Shown here: positions 53,575-60,550 of the stretch, piece by piece
Layout of the letters: the number at the start of each line of letters is the position of its first letter
How positions within the stretch are numbered: position 1 is the first letter of the stretch
NCBI RefSeq assembly: GCF_025847275.1
Contig: NZ_JAOZEV010000002.1
Span: 1-64,000 of the forward strand
Direction: 5' to 3'
Origin: Flavobacterium frigoritolerans
GTDB taxonomy: Bacteria; Bacteroidota; Bacteroidia; Flavobacteriales; Flavobacteriaceae
DNA: 64,000 bases
The notes under the pieces: generated by a model
What the model was told of the DNA's origin: nothing
The model's database searches: none
What the model saw: the letters and a program-made list of their open reading frames with translations, nothing else
Translations under genes and position numbers: made by a program

Positions 53575-54690
53575 TTATTTTAATAACGCATATTCAAATG
53601 ATACATTACCTCTTTCTCCTGCAGTATTTGTCATAGTAAGGAAGTTAACTTTATAATAATTCCCATCTACATCTTTAATCACATAAAAACGATCTGTTCT
53701 AATACTAGGTAATGACCCATTTTGACCACCACCATTTCTCCAGTTAGCACCAATAATTCTTTGATCTGTTAGAGAGATTTTAAAATTAGCCTCATCAACT
53801 TTTGCTTTTGTAAAATCGGCATAAGAACCTCCAGTTGCAACTAAAACCTGATATACTTGAGTCCCACCTTTCATATTTGAAACCGTGAAATCTGAATATC
53901 CATAAGTCACCGCTTTATCTTTACCTTCGGCATCTTTACCTGTTACTAAATAATTTGTAAAAGTTGTAAAAGCTAAATCCCATTTCGTTTTCTGTGGCTC
54001 AACAGATACTGTGTTTCCTTTCGTTAAACTGAAAAATGCAAAATTAAAATCAGCTGTTTTTGCAATAGTTTTTTCTTGAAAAGTTGCAGAAGCTAAATCG
54101 GCATATTGAATTTTATATCCATTACCACTTCTTAAAATTCTAACTTTTTTCCATCCTCTTGCAGCTCCATCAACTTCAACACTACCTACACTTGGTTTTA
54201 CTGTACTTACAGCAGCTCCTAAATTTACTAGATACACTTTATTATCAGCATCTATCGCTGAAATTTCTGCAATTGCAGTTCCAATTCCTGCTCCAGCTCC
54301 AGCCAAAACTCCAGTCGGATTATCAACATATCCATTAAACGCACTAGTCTCTCCTTGCCCAACGGTCACATCAAGATTAATTTCTTGTTTTAAAGTTATA
54401 TCTGAAGTCTCTAATTTCTTCACAGCCATTTTAAGAGAACCGTTAATTACAACTCTAAAATCTGAACTGTTAGAAAATCCGAAATCCCATGTTTCTCTAT
54501 TCACCGACTCTATCTTTCCTGTACTTAAATCTACAAAAACCTGATTTGGCTGATTTGGCCCGCCCACACTTGGCTGTAATACTTGCCCAACAGAAGGACC
54601 AACAGGCGTAGTTGTATCATTGTTGTCATCGCTTGAACAAGATCCAAGTGTCAATAATGCGAATGATAATAGTAAAAATGTCTTTTTCAT
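53575..54690 (-). CDS. HmuY-like heme-binding lipoprotein, two-domain form
   Basis: This 371-residue protein has a lipoprotein signal (LLSFALLTLGSCSSDDN, Cys near 18), and so is probably surface-exposed or outer-membrane bound. Two similar halves are visible: ETWDFGFSNSSDFRVVINGS in the first and TKWDLAFTTFTNYLVTG, GYSDFTVSNMKGG in the second. These match the HmuY fold, where a single domain binds heme in Porphyromonas. It begins 17 bases after a TonB-dependent receptor gene, which would import the ligand. Which half binds heme, or whether both do, cannot be told. Confidence 0.85.
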   Translation of the reverse strand: MKKTFLLLSFALLTLGSCSSDDNNDTTTPVGPSVGQVLQPSVGGPNQPNQVFVDLSTGKIESVNRETWDFGFSNSSDFRVVINGSLKMAVKKLETSDITLKQEINLDVTVGQGETSAFNGYVDNPTGVLAGAGAGIGTAIAEISAIDADNKVYLVNLGAAVSTVKPSVGSVEVDGAARGWKKVRILRSGNGYKIQYADLASATFQEKTIAKTADFNFAFFSLTKGNTVSVEPQKTKWDLAFTTFTNYLVTGKDAEGKDKAVTYGYSDFTVSNMKGGTQVYQVLVATGGSYADFTKAKVDEANFKISLTDQRIIGANWRNGGGQNGSLPSIRTDRFYVIKDVDGNYYKVNFLTMTNTAGERGNVSFEYALLK

Positions 54691-54707
54691 TGTATTTGAT
54701 TTTATAT

Positions 54708-56825
54708 TTAAAGATTAAGGTTATATGCTAATTTTATAAAATAAGAGCGTCCATATGCAAGCATCAGATCAGAAGGTCCAGCATGCCCAGCAGATTGACT
54801 TGTTTTGGTCTGATTAACATTAGTTACATTACATATGTTTCTAGCTCCAATTGTAGCTTCCAACTGCTTTTGTAAAAAAGTTTTTCGAAGAGATGCATCA
54901 AGCCAATTACTCGCTGATATATCTGATATCACATAAGCTGAAGTTGTCTCTATAAATTGTTGTGATTTTCCGTTGTATTTATAATAAGCAGAAAGAGTTG
55001 TCCCCCATTTTGGAATTAAATAAGAAACACTACTATTTATGTTAAATGAGTATAAAAATTTATCATCTGAAGAAAACTTTTGATTCTCTATTTTACGAGA
55101 AACACCAACCAAAGATGCCCCAAAATTGAATGTCAAATTATCTATCTTAAATTGATTCATTGTCGATAAATTCCACATTTTGTATTTACTAATATTAAAA
55201 TATTGATATTCTGGATTTCCTGTATCTGGATTAAATCTTACCAAAGCCATATCAATACGATCATTTACATCAAGAAAACTTCCTGCTAACGTATTCGATA
55301 TTTGTAAACCTGAAGCTAAAAATGATGTCTTTTTCAAACTAGCTTCAAAAGAATTACTAGTTTCTGGAATAAGGTTTTCATTGCCAATAAAGAAATGTCC
55401 ATCAAAAATTAATTTTGAATACAACTCTTCAAAAGTTGGTGTTCTAAATGAAGTCCCATATGAGCTACGAAGCTCAATACCTTTATCAAATAAATACCTT
55501 AAACCAAGTGATGATGCATATTGATTCTTAAATTTTGATTGAGCTGAAAAACGTAATCCTGGGCGAATTGAAAATCTTTCGGTTGCCATAATTTCTGAAG
55601 AAGCAAAAAAATCATAGTTCTCAAGTCTTTTACGAACTGGAGAAAACTTATTACTTGCTTCCTGAACCAATGAATAACCTTGATTATTTACAAACTCATA
55701 ACCTAATTGCAAATCAACTTTCTTATCTGAGAAAAAATTACTCAAAGTTCCTGTAGAATAAAGGACTTCCATTGACTGATCTTTAGTAGTCACATTATCT
55801 CCTTCATTTTTAGTAAATAAATAATATTTAAATGATTCAACATCTCTTTGTTGCTTTTGATGCGAAAGCGAAACATTATAATTCAATTTTGAAAATAATT
55901 TACCAGTAGCATTTAAATTATGAAAATACCTATTGGTAAAATATCTTTTATCATCTGAGTATCTATATGAGCCTAACGCTGGATCATATTGCGATTGTAC
56001 TGTAACATTATAATAATCCACATCTTCATTCAAATATTCAAATTTGTAGAAAAATCGAAAATTATTTTTATGATAAGCAATTAAAGCTGTACTGTTTAAT
56101 TGTTCTTTCGGCAACCATCTATATCCACGAGACTGATCATTTTCAATATAATCTTTCCCTTTTTTATCATCTAGAAAGCCTCTAAAGTCATTTCGATTAG
56201 CTCCTAAACTTACAAACCAGTTTTCATTAAATGTGTGAGAAAGTTTAAGTGATTGTATATGGCGTCCTTCATTAAAAAGTGCATATTCATCTTTAACTGT
56301 TTCCTCTTGTACTGAAGCTGTCATACTCCATTTATACTTTGAAGATTTTTTTGTAATTATATTTAAAACTCCACTAACAGCATTACCGCCATAAGCAACT
56401 CCCATCGAGCCTTCCACAATTTCTATTTGCTCAACATCATTTAAATTAATTTGAGATAAATCAGTATTATTTCCCAAACCTGATTCATTTACCAAAGGCA
56501 CATTATCTACCAAAATCTTGAAATATTGTGCATCTAATCCAAATAACGATACTGTAGAACGGCCACTTGTTCCGCTTGGCCTTACATTAATATTCAAATA
56601 CTGATTTAAAACATCTGATAAATTGTTGGCAGCCAAATTCTGAATGTCTTTATTTGATATAACACGTACATTAAAAACTGATTTTTTTATAGATTGTGGT
56701 TCAAATTGCCCAGTAACAACAACTTCTGATAATTCGTTGGCACGAATGCTATCTTTTTGCTTTTGCTGAGCAGAAAGCGTTTTACAAAATACAAGGGCAA
56801 CAAATAGGATGATTTTGATTTTCAT
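54708..56825 (-). CDS. TonB-dependent receptor, HmuR-like
   Basis: This 705-residue outer-membrane receptor has a signal peptide (IILFVALVFCKTLSAQ), a TonB-box-like region (LSEVVVTGQFEPQSIKK), a plug domain of about 45-160 (NLAANNLSDVLNQYLNIN, VEQIEIVEGSMGVAYGGNAVSG), and a barrel ending in KLAYNLNL with typical strand repeats. Pairing with a HmuY-like lipoprotein points to heme or iron-complex uptake. The gene is first of the pair and has a TATATTTG promoter facing that of the DUF6607 gene. No carboxypeptidase-regulatory N-domain is present. Confidence 0.9.
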   Translation of the reverse strand: MKIKIILFVALVFCKTLSAQQKQKDSIRANELSEVVVTGQFEPQSIKKSVFNVRVISNKDIQNLAANNLSDVLNQYLNINVRPSGTSGRSTVSLFGLDAQYFKILVDNVPLVNESGLGNNTDLSQINLNDVEQIEIVEGSMGVAYGGNAVSGVLNIITKKSSKYKWSMTASVQEETVKDEYALFNEGRHIQSLKLSHTFNENWFVSLGANRNDFRGFLDDKKGKDYIENDQSRGYRWLPKEQLNSTALIAYHKNNFRFFYKFEYLNEDVDYYNVTVQSQYDPALGSYRYSDDKRYFTNRYFHNLNATGKLFSKLNYNVSLSHQKQQRDVESFKYYLFTKNEGDNVTTKDQSMEVLYSTGTLSNFFSDKKVDLQLGYEFVNNQGYSLVQEASNKFSPVRKRLENYDFFASSEIMATERFSIRPGLRFSAQSKFKNQYASSLGLRYLFDKGIELRSSYGTSFRTPTFEELYSKLIFDGHFFIGNENLIPETSNSFEASLKKTSFLASGLQISNTLAGSFLDVNDRIDMALVRFNPDTGNPEYQYFNISKYKMWNLSTMNQFKIDNLTFNFGASLVGVSRKIENQKFSSDDKFLYSFNINSSVSYLIPKWGTTLSAYYKYNGKSQQFIETTSAYVISDISASNWLDASLRKTFLQKQLEATIGARNICNVTNVNQTKTSQSAGHAGPSDLMLAYGRSYFIKLAYNLNL

Positions 56826-56853
56826 TGTTTTTAATTAGTCTTAATAACTTTGG

Positions 56854-56861
56854 CAAATATA
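56854..56861 (-). promoter_or_regulatory. -7 box for the receptor/HmuY operon
   Basis: TATATTTG on the minus strand, the mirror image of the box at 56894-56901. A transcript start near 56848 would leave a leader of about 23 bases. Confidence 0.55.
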
Positions 56862-56864
56862 TAA

Positions 56865-56887
56865 TTATTTTAATTCATTCTAAATAA
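56865..56887. promoter_or_regulatory. Candidate iron-responsive operator between divergent promoters
   Basis: An imperfect palindrome with arms TTATTT and AAATAA and the core TTTTAATTCATTCTAAA is centred between two facing TATATTTG boxes. Also, GCAAATATATAA and its complement TTATATATTTGC bracket it. This is where a metal-dependent repressor of the Fur or DtxR type would be expected. The exact box is not a known consensus, so the call is tentative. Confidence 0.4.
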
Positions 56888-56893
56888 AATTTA

Positions 56894-56901
56894 TATATTT
56901 G
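56894..56901 (+). promoter_or_regulatory. -7 box for the DUF6607 gene
   Basis: TATATTTG on the plus strand, 31 bases upstream of the ATG at 56933. Confidence 0.55.
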
Positions 56902-56932
56902 CTGAAAATTTTAAATCAAAAAAAAACTAGTT

Positions 56933-57841
56933 ATGATTACAAAAACCCTCTGTTTATCAGCCGCTATGGTGTTATCAGTAAATTTTGGATTTAGTCAGGA
57001 ATCAAAAAAACAACAAGACATTAAATCTATAAAATCGATGTGTGGTTGTTATGAAGTGAAATTTAATTTTGCTGAAACTTTTAAGTATCCTAAAGATACT
57101 CTTACTTACAAACCTTCAGAAACAAAGCACGAATCTGCTTTAGAATGGGTAGAGTTATTAGAAGATACTCCTAACAAGATTGTAATGCAGCACTTATTAA
57201 TCGTAAGTGATGATATGATTATTAAACACTGGAGACAAGACTGGTTATATGAAAATACTGACTTGTATTTATTTGATAAAGGAACTTCTTGGAAATATAA
57301 AAAATTAGATAAAAAAGACGTAAAAGGACAATGGTCTCAAAAAGTATATCAAGTAGATGATAGTCCAAGATATGAAGGTTCTTCTTCGTGGGTACATGTC
57401 GATGGACAAGATTACTGGGTAAATACTACCGATGCTCCGCTACCTCGTAGAGAACAAACAAAACGTAATGATTATAATGTTTTAAAAAGAAGAAACATTC
57501 ATGAAATTACTGCTACTGGATGGAATCATGAGCAAGATAACGACAAATTAATTCGCGGTGATAGCGGAAAAGATGTTTTGTTGGCACAAGAAAAAGGAAT
57601 GGATGTGTACACTAAAGTTGCAGACATTAAATGTATCGCTGGGCAAAAATGGTGGAAAGAGAACAATGCACTTTGGAAAAATGTTCGCGATAAATGGCAA
57701 ACTCTTTTTGACAGACATCAAGACTTAAACTTAGAAGCTAAAGTAGAAAGAAAAGCACTTTATTCTCTTTTGTTTGATCTAAAACCAACCGCTACAAAAG
57801 CAGAGACAGATGCAATCATCAACAAGTTTGTAAAAAAATAA
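56933..57841 (+). CDS. DUF6607 family exported protein
   Basis: This 302-residue protein has a signal peptide (LCLSAAMVLSVNFGFS). The mature part begins at a MCGCYEVKFNFAETF motif, has many Trp and aromatic residues (ALEWVELLE, HWRQDWLYENTDLYLFDKG, GTSWKYKKLD, GQKWWKENNALWKNVRDKW), and belongs to DUF6607. It is divergently transcribed from the heme-receptor operon and shares its regulatory spacer, so it is probably induced together with that operon. The function is not known. The Cys pair near the mature N-terminus could bind metal or form a disulfide. Confidence 0.85.
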   Translation: MITKTLCLSAAMVLSVNFGFSQESKKQQDIKSIKSMCGCYEVKFNFAETFKYPKDTLTYKPSETKHESALEWVELLEDTPNKIVMQHLLIVSDDMIIKHWRQDWLYENTDLYLFDKGTSWKYKKLDKKDVKGQWSQKVYQVDDSPRYEGSSSWVHVDGQDYWVNTTDAPLPRREQTKRNDYNVLKRRNIHEITATGWNHEQDNDKLIRGDSGKDVLLAQEKGMDVYTKVADIKCIAGQKWWKENNALWKNVRDKWQTLFDRHQDLNLEAKVERKALYSLLFDLKPTATKAETDAIINKFVKK

Positions 57842-57861
57842 AACATTTTGTGTTAGTTATA

Positions 57862-57899
57862 AAAAAGGAAGCTGTCTATTTTTAGACAGCTTCCTTTTT
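57862..57899 (+). terminator. Rho-independent terminator after the DUF6607 gene
   Basis: AAAAAGGAAGCTGTCTA pairs perfectly with its complement across a 4-T loop, a 17-base stem ending in T5. Confidence 0.92.
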
Positions 57900-57984
57900 G
57901 TTATGCTACTCTATGAAAACTATTATCAGTACCAAAAACAGGAAACGTAAGCATAGAAGTTAGGAAGTGATTAGCCCAATTATT

Positions 57985-58013
57985 TTTGATTGCACGGGTT
58001 TTTGTTATATTTG
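57985..58013 (+). promoter_or_regulatory. Promoter of the short-ORF element
   Basis: TTTG at 57985-57988 and TATATTTG at 58006-58013 are 17 bases apart. Transcription would start near 58018, 16 bases before the ATG at 58034. It is one of the best promoter matches in the window. Confidence 0.6.
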
Positions 58014-58158
58014 CAGTTCTAAACTATCAGATTATGACTTCTAAAAAACTTTTGCCCGTGTTGTACGATGGCAGTATCCGAAAGGACTGCAACGCTCTGA
58101 TAGGTGTAGAACATCTAAATTGCACGGGTTTATATTTTTCTAAACTATCAGATTATGA
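57990..58158 (+). repeat. Duplicated leader sequence, two copies
   Basis: Copy 1 has TTGCACGGGTTT at 57990-58001 and TTCTAAACTATCAGATTATG from 58017, ending ATGA at 58037. Copy 2 has the same two blocks at 58120-58131 and 58138-58158. The first block repeats after 130 bases and the second after 121, so the two copies differ only in the middle. Copy 2 has TATATTTT in place of TATATTTG. Each copy ends with a start codon. Confidence 0.85.
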
Positions 58159-58195
58159 ATGCAAAACACACACTAGCTACAAGCTACAATCCTGA
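58034..58195 (+). CDS. Possible 53-codon ORF behind the first leader
   Basis: The frame opens MTSKKLLPVLYDGSIRKD and reads through the second leader copy, overlapping the start of the next gene. The overlap with a foldable segment (58054-58129) makes coding doubtful. It may be the remnant of a duplicated gene or not be translated at all. Included because its promoter, leader and ATG are identical to those of the next gene. Confidence 0.25.
   Translation: MTSKKLLPVLYDGSIRKDCNALIGVEHLNCTGLYFSKLSDYECKTHTSYKLQS
58054..58129 (+). other. Foldable multi-hairpin segment, candidate structured RNA or recombination site
   Basis: GCCCGTG (58054-58060) pairs with CACGGGT (58123-58129) as a closing stem. 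Inside are a hairpin GCAGT-AT-CC-GAAA-GG-ACTGC (58071-58090, GNRA-type loop) and a second TAGGTGT-AGA-ACATCTA (58101-58117). GTT (58060-58062) could also pair with AAC (58091-58093). It is about tRNA sized but lacks a T-arm and does not fold as a tRNA. Comparative data would be needed to show that the pairing is conserved. Confidence 0.35.
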
Positions 58196-58394
58196 AAAAC
58201 TTACTGAATTTTTTAATAAGGACATTTCTCCCGAAACTATGGCTAAATTGATTCGTAACCTAAACTACGTAATCACATTGACCTTAATTAGAAGAAATGA
58301 AACATTAGAATTTCATAACAAAGAATTAGACCACGGTTTTTATTGGCTAAATGAATTAGCCGAAATTCTAAACCCCTATTTTAATATTGATTAA
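58155..58394 (+). CDS. Small hypothetical protein, 79 aa
   Basis: The protein starts at the ATG closing the second leader copy (58155; MNAKHTLATSYNPEKLTEFF). It looks mostly helical (KLTEFFNKDISPETMAKLIR, NYVITLTLIRRNETLEFHNK) and ends NPYFNID. No signal peptide or membrane helix. I do not recognise the family. A terminator follows 2 bases after the stop. Its start region shares the duplicated leader with the upstream 53-codon frame. Confidence 0.62.
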   Translation: MNAKHTLATSYNPEKLTEFFNKDISPETMAKLIRNLNYVITLTLIRRNETLEFHNKELDHGFYWLNELAEILNPYFNID

Positions 58395-58396
58395 AC

Positions 58397-58427
58397 AAAA
58401 AAAGGCTGTCTATGACAGCCTTTTTTT
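58397..58427. terminator. Bidirectional terminator
   Basis: AAAAAAAGGCTGTC and GACAGCCTTTTTTT enclose TAT. It serves the small plus-strand gene and the minus-strand argS. Confidence 0.9.
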
Positions 58428-58448
58428 GTGTTCAGATTTCTGATATTT

Positions 58449-60230
58449 TTACATTCTTTCAGGAACTTCTATTCCTAATAAACTGAAACTTGATTTTATA
58501 ATTTCTCCTACTTTCTGAGAGAACTGTACTCTGAATATTTTCTTAGTCAAATCTTCTTCTCCTAAGATATGTACCGATTGATAAAATGAATTGTACTCTT
58601 TTACCAGATCATAAGTATAATTAGCAATTAATGCCGGACTATGATTGTGTGCTGCATTTTGGATTACTTCTGGGAAAAGCTCGATTTGTTTTACCAATTC
58701 TTTTTCTTTTTCATGAAGCTCTTTAATTCCTGTTAATGTCACTCCAAAATCAAAATCTGCTTTACGAATAATTGACTGGATTCTGGCATAAGTATATTGA
58801 ATAAACGGCCCTGTATTTCCTGCAAAATCAACAGACTCTTCTGGATTGAACAAAATACGTTTCTTTGGATCTACTTTTAAAATGTAATATTTTAAAGCAC
58901 CAAGTCCGATTGTACTGTATAATTTTTGTTTTTCGTCTGCAGAAAAACTGTCTAACTTACCTAAACCTTCTGAGATTTCTTGAGCTGTATCGGTCATTTC
59001 CTGCATTAAATCATCGGCATCTACAACAGTTCCCTCGCGGCTTTTCATTTTGCCTGAAGGCAAATCGACCATTCCGTATGATAAATGATATAAGCTTGAA
59101 GCCCAATCAAAACCTAATTTTTGAAGAATTAAGAACAATACCTTAAAATGATAATCTTGTTCGTTTCCTACTGTATAAACCATTCCTCCAACATCTGAGT
59201 GGTCTTTTACTCGCTGGATTGCTGTTCCAATATCTTGTGTCATATAAACTGCCGTTCCATCTGAACGCAGTACAATTTTACGATCTAAACCTTCATCTGT
59301 TAAATCAATCCAAACTGAACCATCCGGATCTTTTTCAAAAATTCCTTTGTCTAATCCTATCTGAACAACATCTTTTCCTAATAAATAAGTATTACTTTCA
59401 TAGTAATAACTATCAAAATTTACTCCTAGATTTTTATATGTAATAGCAAAACCATCATAAACCCATTGGTTCATTTTTGCCCAAAGTTCTTTTACAGCTT
59501 CATCTCCAGCTTCCCATTTTAAAAGCATTTCTTGTGCTTCTAGAATTATCGGTGCTTGTTTCTTAGCTTCTTCTTCAGTTTTACCTGTTTGAATTAATTC
59601 GTTAATTTGTTCTTTATAAACCTTGTCAAATTTAACATAGTAATTCCCAACCAATTTATCTCCTTTTAAACCTGTACTCTGAGGAGTTTCTCCATTTCCA
59701 AATTTTTCCCAAGCCAACATCGATTTACAAATATGAATTCCTCTGTCGTTTATAATTTGAGTTTTATATACCTTTTTACCAGAAGCTTTAATAATCTCTG
59801 CAACAGAATATCCTAACAAGTTGTTACGAACGTGACCTAAGTGTAATGGCTTATTTGTATTTGGCGAAGAATACTCTACAATAATTGCTTTATCTGAAGG
59901 ATTTGGTTCTACAAAACCATATTTTTTTCCATCTTTTATACCGTTAAAGAAATTCACATAATAGGTATCTGCAATAACAATGTTCAAGAAACCCGAAACC
60001 ACATTAAAACGAGCTACCTCTGGAAGGTTTTCTACAAGATAGTTTCCTATTTTATTTCCTAATTCAACAGGATTACTTTTAATCACTTTTAATAAAGGAA
60101 AAATAACCATTGTAATATCTCCCTCAAACTCTTTTCTGGTAGTTTGAAATTCGATTTTATCTACGGTTACTTCAAATAAGGCTTGTATTGCTTTTTGTAT
60201 AGAAGGCGTAAGAATTTGTGATAATGACAT
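58449..60230 (-). CDS. argS: Arginine-tRNA ligase
   Basis: ArgS charges tRNA-Arg with arginine. The 593-residue class I synthetase has the HIGH-like motif in NKPLHLGHVRNNLLG (about 130-143), the sequence VIVEYSSPNTNKP before it, and the KMSKS counterpart GKMKSREGTVVDADD near 390. The anticodon-binding C-domain follows (YARIQSIIRK, ending LGIEVPERM). The length is normal. A TATATTTG box is at 60260-60253. Confidence 0.96.
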   Translation of the reverse strand: MSLSQILTPSIQKAIQALFEVTVDKIEFQTTRKEFEGDITMVIFPLLKVIKSNPVELGNKIGNYLVENLPEVARFNVVSGFLNIVIADTYYVNFFNGIKDGKKYGFVEPNPSDKAIIVEYSSPNTNKPLHLGHVRNNLLGYSVAEIIKASGKKVYKTQIINDRGIHICKSMLAWEKFGNGETPQSTGLKGDKLVGNYYVKFDKVYKEQINELIQTGKTEEEAKKQAPIILEAQEMLLKWEAGDEAVKELWAKMNQWVYDGFAITYKNLGVNFDSYYYESNTYLLGKDVVQIGLDKGIFEKDPDGSVWIDLTDEGLDRKIVLRSDGTAVYMTQDIGTAIQRVKDHSDVGGMVYTVGNEQDYHFKVLFLILQKLGFDWASSLYHLSYGMVDLPSGKMKSREGTVVDADDLMQEMTDTAQEISEGLGKLDSFSADEKQKLYSTIGLGALKYYILKVDPKKRILFNPEESVDFAGNTGPFIQYTYARIQSIIRKADFDFGVTLTGIKELHEKEKELVKQIELFPEVIQNAAHNHSPALIANYTYDLVKEYNSFYQSVHILGEEDLTKKIFRVQFSQKVGEIIKSSFSLLGIEVPERM

Positions 60231-60252
60231 GTAAACTTAGTTTTAAAGTGTG

Positions 60253-60260
60253 CAAATATA
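60253..60260 (-). promoter_or_regulatory. Candidate -7 box for argS
   Basis: TATATTTG on the minus strand, 23 bases upstream of the ATG at 60230. The TTG partner is not clear. Confidence 0.42.
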
Positions 60261-60550
60261 CTGCTTATTCATCAATTACAGAAAATGTAAAAGATTTAAA
60301 ATCTATGATAAGGAGTCTTCTTATTTAAAAAAACAATTAAGACTCATTACAAATAACAATCTTAAATCACTGAAAAACAAATCATACTTCGTAAAAAAAC
60401 TGTTTTTTTTGACAAATTCTGTAACATAAAATCAAAATAATAGTCTTAATAGAAACTTTAAATAAATTTCAAACAAGAATAATCAACTTGCATTTAAAGA
60501 AAAATCATCAATCAAAAACTAATTAATCTATTCTAACAAAATCAAATCTT
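60261..60550. other. Region upstream of the TonB-type receptor
   Basis: About 290 AT-rich bases with no gene. No TAnnTTTG box is evident on the plus strand. Poly-A and poly-T tracts (AAAAAAACTGTTTTTTTT near 60394-60411) form a weak hairpin. Confidence 0.35.

Noticed and set aside
58054..58129. A tRNA gene, suggested by a 7-bp closing stem and 76-base length
   Set aside because: The segment has no T-arm (GGTTCRA), 6 unpaired bases separate the 3' hairpin from the closing stem, and no D-arm pairs at the right place.
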